DNA of 64,000 nucleotides from Atopobium sp. oral taxon 416 (GCF_018128285.1 NZ_CP072380.1:2170001-2234000), one strand, 5' to 3'. Positions 39,214-47,130 are shown, counted from the first letter of the stretch. The notes: generated by a model from the letters alone, not told the origin. Translations and numbers: made by a program.

Positions 39214-40076
39214 TCCAGCTCCCTTCCCGTCAGCTGCAGAAAGACGGCCTCGAGGTTTGGGCTCTCGGTCGAAATCGAGGTGACGTTGCCTGCCTTCAGG
39301 ATAGCGCATATCTTGTCCGCATCTTTATTGATGTCTGAGAACCTGAAGCTCCGTTTGCCTTGAATCACTGTGACGCAGTGCTCCTTGCTATGGCGCGCGC
39401 ATATCTCGCGTGGGGCTCCTGCCTCGACGATCCTGCCCTCATTGAGGAGGATGACCCTGTCACAGATTTTTGTAGCCTCCTCCATGTTGTGGGTGGTAAG
39501 AAAGATCGTCACGCCGGTGGCCCGCCGCTTGAGGAGCAGTGCGTGGATATCCTCTGCGGTGCCAGGGTCAAGACCGCTTGTAGGTTCATCCAGGAAGAGG
39601 AGTTCGGGATCATGCATGAGCGCCCGCGCAAGGCTCAGGCGCTGCCGCATGCCCTTGGAGAGGTCCTGCGCACAGACCGAGCGGCTCTTGTCCAGGCCCA
39701 CGCGCTTCAGAATCTTGTCTGCGCATCCCATGTCTTTGATCCCGCGTGCCTTGAGGAACACCTTGAGGTTTTCCGTACAGGTAAGGCGCTCGTAGAGGCA
39801 AGGATCATCCAGAACGACGCCAATCCTCTTGCTGGCATCCGAAGAAAACGCCCGGGGTGGGTGTGAGAAGACGGAGACCTCTCCGGCATCGGGGGCGAGA
39901 AGCCCGAGCATGATCTTGATGAGGGTCGTCTTGCCGGCGCCCGAAGGCCCAAGGAGCCCGAGTATCTCCCCGTGCTGTACCCCCAGCGAGATGTCATCCA
40001 ACACGACATGGCTGCCGAACGCCTTCCTCACGTTGCCGAGCTCTATAACGTCCTCTGTAGTTCTGGGATCGTCCAC
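39210..40076 (-). CDS. ABC transporter ATP-binding protein of the peptide operon
   Basis: This 288-residue ATPase has Walker A GPSGAGKTT (43-51), signature LSKGM (139-143), Walker B LLFLDEP (159-165) and the H-loop in LTTHNMEEA. This is the CcmA/DrrA type that pairs with ABC-2 permeases. The GTG start at 40076 was chosen because AGGAGG lies 5 bases upstream. The longer frame back to 40298 would run across the hairpin and the end of the precursor gene and encodes no family sequence. It follows the precursor gene by 137 bases and overlaps the permease gene. Confidence 0.92.
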   Translation of the reverse strand: MDDPRTTEDVIELGNVRKAFGSHVVLDDISLGVQHGEILGLLGPSGAGKTTLIKIMLGLLAPDAGEVSVFSHPPRAFSSDASKRIGVVLDDPCLYERLTCTENLKVFLKARGIKDMGCADKILKRVGLDKSRSVCAQDLSKGMRQRLSLARALMHDPELLFLDEPTSGLDPGTAEDIHALLLKRRATGVTIFLTTHNMEEATKICDRVILLNEGRIVEAGAPREICARHSKEHCVTVIQGKRSFRFSDINKDADKICAILKAGNVTSISTESPNLEAVFLQLTGRELE

Positions 40077-40177
40077 GATGCCTCCTGATGTGGTTGCTAT
40101 CTGAAGGAATGAGATGATGGATGGTGATGAATAGGCAGGCCAGCGTGGCCGCCCAAACACACTGGACCCACGATACA

Positions 40178-40205
40178 CCCCTGGCAGTGTAACGGCTGCC
40201 AGGGG
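40178..40205 (-). promoter_or_regulatory. Hairpin between precursor gene and ABC genes
   Basis: A perfect 10-bp stem (CCCCTGGCAG with CTGCCAGGGG) has an 8-base loop and starts 9 bases after the precursor stop. No T-tract follows, so it is unlikely to be a full terminator. It could stabilise the precursor mRNA or reduce expression of the downstream genes, as happens after precursor genes in other ribosomal-peptide operons. Confidence 0.6.
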
Positions 40206-40213
40206 TAGGGGCG

Positions 40214-40366
40214 TTACGCTGCGAAGGAAGCTGCTACGGCGCAGCCAATAGCAGCGGCACCCGCAGACGCACTTGTCGCTTCCTCGTAGGTCTCGCAAAT
40301 CTCTTCGCCCAGGATAGTCGCATTATCGAGTTCCTCCTGGAGCATCAAGCCATACTTCTTCTCCAT
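40214..40366 (-). CDS. Putative RiPP precursor peptide (50 residues)
   Basis: This small gene has a strong site (GGAGGGAGGAG) ahead of ATG 40366 and a TAA stop at 40214. The leader-like part begins MEKKYGLMLQEELDN and continues acidic, with Glu/Asp-rich ILGEEICETYEEA to residue 30. The last 20 residues, starting TSASAGAAAIGC, contain ten Ala, two Gly, three Ser, one Thr and one Cys, and end SFAA. An acidic leader with a small-residue tail fits a ribosomally made, post-translationally modified peptide. It lies between the YcaO and ABC genes on the same strand. The tail holds few Cys/Ser/Thr residues for azoline formation. I recognise no named family. An alternative is a secreted signal peptide processed by the M50 protease. 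Confidence 0.75.
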   Translation of the reverse strand: MEKKYGLMLQEELDNATILGEEICETYEEATSASAGAAAIGCAVAASFAA

Positions 40367-40441
40367 TGTCTCCTCCCTCCTTTATATCCGCATCTTTAAG
40401 TCCCATCCCCAATCGCAGAGAAGTAGGACTCATTGCCATAG

Positions 40442-42262
40442 TTAAGCGAGGGGATCTCGCTGGGATATGTCAGCACTGATCTCTGTTTGCTTGAGCGTGT
40501 AGAAGATATTGGAGATGCGGTCATAGATGTCCCGATAGCGTTCGTAAGGCGTTTCGCCATCACGTACTACGCCAGGGTATTGCTTCATCACGATTTGGGC
40601 CGGATTTACAAAGACCCTATCAAGTCGATCGCAGATGTCTGAGGTAAAAAACATTCTAAGGTATCCGATGACTTCATCATGGTCACCCATAGCTCCCATC
40701 GCTTCGGCATATTTCAGAACAGCGCGATACCATGGTGCGTCTGGAGAGTCTAGTTTGTCTGCGTGTTTCACTACTACTTTAAGTGATGGTACAGACTTTT
40801 CATACTCGCATTTAGATAGATGGCACATAGCAATCATGTACATACAGCCGCCATTGATACTTTCGGCGGGAAGATCTTCTTCCCGGGCGATACCGTAATA
40901 AGATGCCATGGTGTTCTCAAATGCATTGCCCAAAAAGTAGTTCATAACACCGATGACGTAATCTGCATTTCTACCATGAATTTCTTCAGGCTTATTGTTA
41001 AGCAAATTTGCCACGAAATAACGTGTGTTTGTTGCCCTGAACTGGGCATCCGTTACCTTCTGCATCTCAGATAGGCCAGGGATAATGATATGATAGGAGG
41101 GGAAGCCGAAGTACGAGACATCGCGGATAAGTACATCCCAACCCTGTGCTAGTAGACTATCAATCATATGACGCGCCTGTTTCTCATTGGACAATCTTGA
41201 TACATCCACAGGTTCATCGAACTCGAAGGAGGGACATCGCCTGAAGAGCTGGTAGGGATACTTTCCCATACCAAACTTGAAGCTGTTGTAGATATTGAGA
41301 GAACTCCTCACATTCTCGTTCGAGAAGTCGAGAGTCGATCGATCGGTGTAATCGAAGAAGTCTTGGCCCTGGGTAGCCTCAGTCATACAACGTTCCATGG
41401 CAATGCCAAAGTCGGGGTGACAGCCAAGCTTAATGCCAAATCTTCCTGTATTAAGTTCGGTAACGACAAGGCCGGCTACCGGGTATTTCCGTGAACAGAG
41501 CTTCATTGATACACGATAATCCTTGTTATTCTCAGCTAAGGAGAGCCTTTCATCAATCTCGGGGAATCGTTTGATATAGGCTCGTGGAACATCTGGAAGT
41601 GATGGCATGTTGACAAAGAGATTGGTCTGCACAACACGTTCCAAAATCTCGGATATACCTTGAACAATCGCTTCGGCGCTCGTGTTGCCTGCGCACATCC
41701 CGTTACTTCCGTAGTATACGTTGTAGGTGCTCTTGGGCAGGTAAACAACCTTATGGTTCCGCATACTGTAGAAGGGAAGAGTGACGTACGAATCCTCTAA
41801 GCCATAGACCATGCTGTCGACCTTCTGGAGATTGCGGAATGCTTGCGCCTTCTTTGATACAGAAGAGCCGTCTATTCCTCGTTGGCTGAAATACATATGC
41901 ATAAAGGCATTGTCCTGTGAGGCAATCTCCTTTGAAGACATGATGCGTTCATCCGCTGCATATAAGAAAGGAAGTTTGTCACCATAAGTCACACGTGGAC
42001 CCATCATATCGTTTTGATACCGCTCGAACAGCTCTGCGTAGCCGCTTGCACGAGCGAATTCCTTTGAGACTCCCTTGCCATTAGCACCTAGGCCAGTACC
42101 CTTGAACTCCACACGCAACGCGTTGGTTTTGATTGAACTGGTCTCCTGCCACGACTCCGTAACGGGAATGTTGTTCTCTGCTAAAATAGTATGAAGTCGT
42201 TCCACGGTAGCGACGGGTGACGCCTCTTTGTAGTGGGCTCGCTGTGCTTCTGATCCAACCAT
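40442..42262 (-). CDS. Stand-alone YcaO-family protein
   Basis: This 606-residue YcaO enzyme keeps the ATP/Mg-binding acidic motifs ELFER (77-81), EILER (205-209) and TEATQGQ (294-300), plus SNGMCAGNT (186-194). YcaO enzymes activate backbone amides with ATP to form azolines, amidines or thioamides. This sequence reads like E. coli YcaO in the SNGMxAGNT and SExxER stretches. It has a long C-terminal helical region (about 450-606) and no PxPxP tail. No E1-like, TfuA or dehydrogenase partner is encoded nearby. ATG 42262 follows TGGAGG by 6 bases; a TTG 21 bases upstream is weaker. It heads an operon with the precursor, ABC transporter and protease. Base composition looks less GC-rich than the flanks, suggesting transfer. 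Confidence 0.9.
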   Translation of the reverse strand: MVGSEAQRAHYKEASPVATVERLHTILAENNIPVTESWQETSSIKTNALRVEFKGTGLGANGKGVSKEFARASGYAELFERYQNDMMGPRVTYGDKLPFLYAADERIMSSKEIASQDNAFMHMYFSQRGIDGSSVSKKAQAFRNLQKVDSMVYGLEDSYVTLPFYSMRNHKVVYLPKSTYNVYYGSNGMCAGNTSAEAIVQGISEILERVVQTNLFVNMPSLPDVPRAYIKRFPEIDERLSLAENNKDYRVSMKLCSRKYPVAGLVVTELNTGRFGIKLGCHPDFGIAMERCMTEATQGQDFFDYTDRSTLDFSNENVRSSLNIYNSFKFGMGKYPYQLFRRCPSFEFDEPVDVSRLSNEKQARHMIDSLLAQGWDVLIRDVSYFGFPSYHIIIPGLSEMQKVTDAQFRATNTRYFVANLLNNKPEEIHGRNADYVIGVMNYFLGNAFENTMASYYGIAREEDLPAESINGGCMYMIAMCHLSKCEYEKSVPSLKVVVKHADKLDSPDAPWYRAVLKYAEAMGAMGDHDEVIGYLRMFFTSDICDRLDRVFVNPAQIVMKQYPGVVRDGETPYERYRDIYDRISNIFYTLKQTEISADISQRDPLA

Positions 42263-42313
42263 GTAATGCCTCCAGGTATCCAACTTCTGGTTTACGCGCT
42301 ACCTTCAAGGCGG

Positions 42314-42337
42314 TTCAATACAGTATAACATTCAATA
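42314..42337 (-). promoter_or_regulatory. Candidate promoter/operator of the YcaO operon
   Basis: On the minus strand an extended -10, TGTTATACT (42322-42330), is bracketed by two direct TATTGAA repeats (42331-42337 and 42314-42320). The start codon is about 50 bases downstream. No good -35 is visible, which fits an activator-dependent or extended -10 promoter. The repeats may be an operator. Between 42338 and 42690 I see no other gene. Confidence 0.4.
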
Positions 42338-42695
42338 GTGCGATATCGTAGAGCGGTTATTTAGAGTTTAGAGTAACGCTTACATTTCTATTGTGCTCCA
42401 TATCTCTGCAATCAAAAACCAGCTGCATTTCAAGATTTTTATGGCACTGCATCACTTTTTGATGGCTTCGCCGACCTTGTATTTTATTTCACGTCCATTC
42501 TTCGATCATTAACGCCCCGTTTAGTCTGAATCAGTTTCGCTTCGTCTTTGTACAAGTAATGTGGCTGCCAGTTTCTAGACACATTTGCACCTGACTTTGC
42601 GAAAGCCTGACAATGTGCAGCGATGCACGGAAGGGGTCCTTGCCCGGCTGCGTGGGGTTGCAGGGGGTGGCTCTCCGGCTCCTGCGTCTCCAGGA

Positions 42696-43340
42696 TCAGG
42701 GGTCGCACTTGAGGCCGAACTCAGCCATCTGCGCCCGCGACTCGGCGCGCATGCGCCTGAGGGCCTGAAAGGTGTGCTTCGCGAGCGGAATCGTGGGCGC
42801 CGAGCTCTGGATCTTGGGTTCTTTGACGTAGAAGCCGCCGCCGTTTCCCAGGGCGTGGCTCACGGCTATAGTGCCGCCGTCGGAGAGGTCGGACCACCTG
42901 GGGGCACAGGCCTCGCCGCGCCGCATGACCGTGGTGAGGGCTATCTCCACCGCAAAGTCAAAGGGCTGGAGCTCCGCCTCCATGACGAGGCGCAGCATTC
43001 GCGTGCGCTCCTCGCGCGAGAGGGCGTCTATCGGCGTCTTCACGCGTTTGAGCGGCTTGCAGAAGTCGCGGTGGTCTTGAACTGAGGTTCTGCGCCATGG
43101 CTCACTTGAGCAGGCGGAAGGCCTTCGAGCAGCTTTTGAGCACGTAGCCGACGGCGGTCGTGTCGTGTATCCATCCGGAGACGTCCGGTATGGAGAGCTC
43201 GGCGAGCTTCATGTTGCCGAGGTGGCGGCAGATGATGCGCGTCTCGGCGTGGTGGCCGCGCACCGTGGAGGGCTCTATGGTGCCCGAACCCTCCCCGTGG
43301 CGCATGAAATTAGAGAAACTACAGGTCAGACGCATATCGG
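42696..43340 (-). pseudogene. Tyrosine integrase, truncated and frameshifted
   Basis: The N-terminal core-binding domain is at about 43110-43320 (GTIEPSTVRGHHAETRI, HLGNMKLAELSIPDV). After a frame change near 43100 the catalytic domain begins: LSREERTRMLRLVMEAE, with the first catalytic Arg in MRRGEACAPRWSDL, then VKEPKIQSSAPTIPLAKHT. It ends without the HxLR and Tyr boxes. The arm-binding N-terminus is also missing, and the gene's 5' edge lies about 50 bases from the tRNA-Met core at 43388. It is inactive. Confidence 0.75.
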
Positions 43341-43387
43341 CTGTGCTGTGGATTGGCAAGATTTACGGTGAAACGGCCTCTGACGCC

Positions 43388-43432
43388 CTCATAACCCGGA
43401 GGTCGTTGGTTCAAATCCAGCCCCCGCGACCA
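43388..43432 (+). other. Attachment-site core: 3' half of tRNA-Met (CAT)
   Basis: These 45 bases run from the anticodon loop CTCATAA through the T-arm (GTTGG TTCAAAT CCAGC) and acceptor CCCCGCG to ACCA. The bases left of the loop do not pair with the anticodon stem, so identity to a tRNA starts exactly at the anticodon loop. That is a usual crossover point for tyrosine integrases. A short hairpin with a T-rich tail follows (43440-43476). Confidence 0.78.
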
Positions 43433-43475
43433 AAACTTATACCCTGGCCTGCGAAAACAGGTCGGGGTTTTCTTT

Positions 43476-43518
43476 TGACCGACATCTGACCGCCAACCTG
43501 ACCGACATTTTACCGCCA
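43476..43518 (+). repeat. Four phased direct repeats TGACCG(A/C)CA beside the attachment core
   Basis: TGACCGACA starts at 43476 and 43499, TGACCGCCA at 43487, and TTACCGCCA at 43510. The starts are 11, 12 and 11 bases apart, about one helical turn each. This placement and phasing are typical of arm-type integrase or excisionase binding sites. Confidence 0.65.
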
Positions 43519-43565
43519 AAAACTTTTCGCGGGTAGCCAAAAACGCCGTGAAAACCGCCCTCTGG

Positions 43566-43688
43566 TTGCGGCGTGGCGCAAGCAGCAGTTGTTAACATGC
43601 GCGCCGGCGCAAATATGGTTGCGGTACAAAGAAACCTCTTCTGCGCTCCAGCGCAAGCAACTAAGGGTGAATTTGCGCCCTGGCGCAA
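43566..43688. repeat. Four dyad repeats of the form TGCG-N6-CGCAA
   Basis: The sites are 43566-43581 (TTGCGGCGTGGCGCAA), 43597-43612 (ATGCGCGCCGGCGCAA), 43641-43656 (CTGCGCTCCAGCGCAA) and 43673-43688 (TTGCGCCCTGGCGCAA). The starts are 31, 44 and 32 bases apart. They fill the gap between the attachment core and the excisionase-like gene and could bind a dimeric regulator or replication protein. Confidence 0.65.
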
Positions 43689-43898
43689 CCGTTCTGAACT
43701 TATCTTTGAATTTTTATAAAAGAAATGGCCCGAGAAGGGCTCAAACCGCCCGAGTTTTCAACAGACGTCGCAATCCCCCATCGCATCACCTCGAAGCGCT
43801 TCCACTCGAACTTGCGGTGACTTCCGCCCAACGATCGCCTTCCGGCATAGCGTGCCCACTAGAGACGAATCAGAAGCAACGGAGGCGGGAGGATTCCC

Positions 43899-44135
43899 AT
43901 GGAGGAGAAGAGCGAAGCAAGGACAAGCCCAGAGGGGGAGATTTTCACCCTGGCTCAGGCGGCGGAGTACTTGAACGCCTCCCTTTCCACGGTGCTCAGG
44001 CTGGTCAACAGTGGCGAGTTGCGGGCATTTAGGATCCGAAAGGCCTGGCGAACGAGCAGCGGCGCATGCGATGAGTTCGTAAAGCGGCAATTCGCGGACC
44101 AGGCCGTGGTATGCAAGTCGGTAGACGAGGGCTAA
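43899..44135 (+). CDS. Excisionase-type helix-turn-helix protein
   Basis: This 78-residue protein has a MerR-like HTH_17 fold: IFTLAQAAEYLNASLSTVLR, then LVNSGELRAFRI. Such proteins act as recombination directionality factors or small regulators of mobile elements. The ATG follows GGAGGATTCCC. It stands 200 bases after the dyad repeats and overlaps the next gene by 25 bases. It probably belonged to the element that used the tRNA-Met core. Confidence 0.78.
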   Translation: MEEKSEARTSPEGEIFTLAQAAEYLNASLSTVLRLVNSGELRAFRIRKAWRTSSGACDEFVKRQFADQAVVCKSVDEG

Positions 44136-44533
44136 GTGGGGCGAGGAAGGAAAGCACCTTCGCCCTGTACGCCAAGCAGAGCTTCACGATCCTGCCCGAT
44201 GCCCTCGTGGGCGTCCTCGTCGCGCGGCAGGTCGGCAGGAACGGCTGGGCGGTCATGGCGGCGCTCTGCCATGCGATCTTTTCCGACGGCAGGATAGGCG
44301 TCATGTCGAGCAACGAGGTCTGCGCGCGTACGGGACTCACGAAGTACCAGGTGGCGCGTGGCATGACGGAGCTGCGTGACAAGGGAATCATCGCACCCGT
44401 GATCAGGACTAATGCCGAAGGCTACCGCCATCCGGACCGCTCGAACTACGGCCACGTCGCGCGCTACTGCATCTGCCGCGACATCTGGGCACTCGTGGAG
44501 CTCAAGGAAACGGGAGATCCGCCCCTCGGATAG
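44111..44533 (+). CDS. Winged-helix replication-initiator-like protein (RepL type)
   Basis: This 140-residue protein has a central winged helix (IGVMSSNEVCARTGLTKYQV, then ARGMTELRDKGIIAPV). The context of excisionase, this protein and an XRE regulator suggests an integrative plasmid, in which RepL-like proteins start replication; other DNA-binding roles are possible. Its start overlaps the excisionase gene. Between 44534 and 44819 there is no gene. The call rests on fold and neighbourhood, not on a clear family signature. Confidence 0.5.
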   Translation: MQVGRRGLSGARKESTFALYAKQSFTILPDALVGVLVARQVGRNGWAVMAALCHAIFSDGRIGVMSSNEVCARTGLTKYQVARGMTELRDKGIIAPVIRTNAEGYRHPDRSNYGHVARYCICRDIWALVELKETGDPPLG

Positions 44534-44819
44534 AATTTTCTCGAGCACCCTCGCACGGGGGCTCCCAGACGCACGTCGAACCGCCGTGAAGCGGCACCCA
44601 GGGCGCGCGCCAGGGGCCTTCAGCGGAGCAAGACGAAAAGCCCGTGGCCGAGCCTGGTCACTCTGACTCCGAGCGGGAACCCTCGAATCGAAGGTGGAAT
44701 TCGCACGGGACCCCTGCGAGCCGCTACCTTCCTGCCATCCGACCGGGAGGCTGCAGCGACATAGACGCTCCAAGCCGTGACCGGCACGACGCCGTGCGGT
44801 CGGAAGGCAGGAGTGAACC

Positions 44820-45119
44820 ATGGAACTCAACAGGTACATCGCGAGCAAGATCGCGCTCGCCCGGGAGATGTCGGGCATGTCCATAGCGACGCTGGCACGC
44901 CGCGCGGGCATGACCCCCAACGCCCTGAGCGAGAGCCTGCGCGGCAACCGCACGCTCACGGCGGCCGAGCTCGTTGAGCTCGCGCTGGTCCTGGATATCG
45001 ACCTCGTCTGCTTCGTCGAGAAGGAGCGCTTCGACGAGATCGTCGAGCGCCGCCAACAGGTGATCGATGAGTTCGGCTCCGGTGCCGGCATGTCCGACCT
45101 CAGGCAGGTGCGCAGGTGA
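44820..45119 (+). CDS. XRE-family helix-turn-helix regulator
   Basis: This 99-residue protein has a Cro/CI-type HTH near residues 12-55 (MSIATLARRAGMTPNALSES, LRGNRTLTAAELVELALVLD). The C-terminal part is charged. The ribosome site GGCAGGAG precedes the ATG. It overlaps the next, truncated frame by one base (TGATG). It probably controls the mobile element's own genes. Confidence 0.82.
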   Translation: MELNRYIASKIALAREMSGMSIATLARRAGMTPNALSESLRGNRTLTAAELVELALVLDIDLVCFVEKERFDEIVERRQQVIDEFGSGAGMSDLRQVRR

Positions 45120-45211
45120 TGGGGAAAGCGCCGGGTGACGAGGCGCACGCGACCGCGCGCGAGGTGGCCCTGTGCCTTTTGAAGCACAGGAGCAAGGAGA
45201 TCATGGACTGA
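45119..45211 (+). pseudogene. 5' fragment of a gene truncated by IS3 copy C
   Basis: Thirty codons (MGKAPGDEAHATAREVALCL, then LKHRSKEIMD) end at a TGA that belongs to the IS3 end itself. The start overlaps the XRE stop, so the gene was coupled to the regulator. The missing part cannot be found on the other side of the IS. The product is unknown. Confidence 0.5.
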
Positions 45212-46615
45212 GCCCTGTCAATATAATGGACAGAGGAATCTCAGATTTTTTATGCGGTCTGCATCGCCTTTGGATCGTATGCAAGGCCTCTCTCGAAACG
45301 CTCGAAGAACTCCTGCATCACCTCTGCCGGTACGCGATCTCCTATGGACTTATGCGGGCGGAAGCGGTTGTAGTATGACTCGATAAACTCGTGTGCCTTG
45401 TGCTTGGTCGTGGATGTATCCGAGAGGCGCTTGTGGTAGTACCATTCGTTCTTGAGCGTGGCGAAGAGCGATTCGGCGAGCGCATTGTCGTGGCAGCTTC
45501 CGGTTCTCCCCACGGAGAGCCTCACGTCGTGTGCAGCTGAGCAGGCGGCCAGCTTTGAGCTTATGTACTGGCTGCCTGGGCTGCTTAGAATATGGCCCCT
45601 CCGGCCACGTATCCGCGCGAATATGCCATCTTCAGGGCAAAGACGACAAGGCCTGCCCTCATGTTGTCCTGTATGCTTCAGCCCACCACCATGCGCGTGC
45701 ACAGATGGTGCGCGACGGTAAGATATATAAAGCCTGCCGTGGTCCTGCGATAGGTTGTATCGCCCACGAGCTTGGCTGTCGGGACGGGGCACGAAAAGTC
45801 GCGCCGGGTGAGGGCAGCGCGCTCGGGGGTATCAGGTGCGGGCAGCGTCGTTCTCTTGGAGGCATTGGATCAGATGCCGCAGATGCCAAGCTCGACCATG
45901 CACCTCCGTACGCGGTAGCGGGTCGTGCCTGTAAATTTTGCGTAACTTTGGATCTCCTGTGAGCTTGGTCCATACCTTGCGAAAGCTAAAGCGCCTGTCG
46001 CTTTCCTCCCATATCGCGCAGATGGCCTCCTTGATAGGACCCCACGGGTCCTCACCGCCTTTGGCCTTGAGCCATCTGTAGAAGTGAGCCCTGCTCACCT
46101 CCAGTACGCGCGCCATCATCGAGACGCTGTAGGTTGCCCTCTTGGCCAGCATGAGCTAAAACCTGTCCTTCAACAGAGGCTTCCGGCGAAGAAGGCTGCC
46201 ACTTTTTTAGGAACTTATTTTCGCTTGCGAGCTCGTGCATGCGCCTGTTCACTGCGTCGAGCTGCTTGTGCTCGTCGATCCTTGCCTGGGTCACCCTTTT
46301 GGTCTTTGAGTGCTTGATGATCCAGTCGTTTAAGGTCTTGTCGTTGGCCTCAAGCTTTGCGGCGCATTCTCTGATGCTCTTCTTAGGGTTGGCCTTACGT
46401 GCCTTCCTGTAGTACTCAACAGCCTCAAGGCAATACTTCTTCAGTGTAGTGTTTGGGTGTCCCCGGCTTCGTGCGGGACTTTGCCTTCTCTATCTCGCTT
46501 GCGCTTAGCGACATCTCATCGCTTCAATCTGCTGGTGTTGGTAGGTGGGTATCTGGACAGAGCATATCTGTTGTTAGTCCCTGAATCCCCCTGTCCACCA
46601 AAAGATTACAGCTCA
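45209..46615 (-). mobile_element. IS3-family element, copy C
   Basis: This 1407-bp element has the same ends as copies A and B, in reverse orientation. Its OrfB C-terminus is in frame over the DDE region (SCHDNALAESLFATLKNEWY, then FIESYYNRFRPHKSIGDRV). It therefore lacks the one-base insertion present in A and B. OrfA and the OrfB N-terminus still have frame breaks (for example around 45830-45970 and 46150), so it is probably inactive. There is no target duplication (flanks GAC and CCT). Confidence 0.82.
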
Positions 46616-47130
46616 CCTTGCGGACTCGTTCAGCTAAAGATACAGCCACAGGAATGTAAGGGATGGCTGCATGGAGCTGCTGCACGAGATGTGTCTCATC
46701 CATGTCACGCTCTTCGGCATCGCAGCCACCGCGACGGTCCCGCCGAAGATGCCTTCGATCTTGCCTTAAGCCGCTTACAGTTCAGGGAGCCTAACTATGC
46801 TGGAGGTACTCAGCTATTTTGGCTGAAAAACATGTTTTCAGGATAGGTTAGTATTAGGTTCGTTTGATTTCTAATCTATTTCCAATTAATTACGGCCTGT
46901 GAGTGGTCAAATATTGCTGAATCTAACAGTCTGGATAACGGGTGATAGTGTATCTTTGTCGGACTGCAGAAACTGGCCTCGGCCATCATCATATGGTGAA
47001 CCACTCTTGCAGTTTCAGGCCACCTATCACGGGCTTGGTTGGCCCGGAAGAGGTAGATCTACTAGTTGAGATAGCCCTGCATGCTAACCATCGGCATGTC
47101 TGTGAAGCGCCAGACCCACCCGTTATCTAG
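46616..47130. other. Stretch without a recognisable gene
   Basis: I find no supported gene here. TATGCTGGAGGTACTCAG near 46797 echoes the end of the IS1595 remnant near 23020, so part may be an element end. The remainder is short frames without family features. Confidence 0.4.

Noticed and set aside
40077-40298. N-terminal extension of the ABC ATPase
   Set aside because: It covers the hairpin and the precursor's end in another frame, has no conserved sequence, and the GTG at 40076 has an ideal ribosome site.
43476-43688. A CRISPR array
   Set aside because: The repeats are 9 and 16 bases, with short uneven spacing and no cas genes. They fit protein-binding arrays instead. No CRISPR was seen elsewhere in the window.
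44132-45187. A 351-codon open frame on the minus strand across the excisionase, RepL-like and XRE genes
   Set aside because: It is Arg/Ala/Ser-rich antisense without motifs, while the plus strand holds three frames with recognisable helix-turn-helix folds and ribosome sites.
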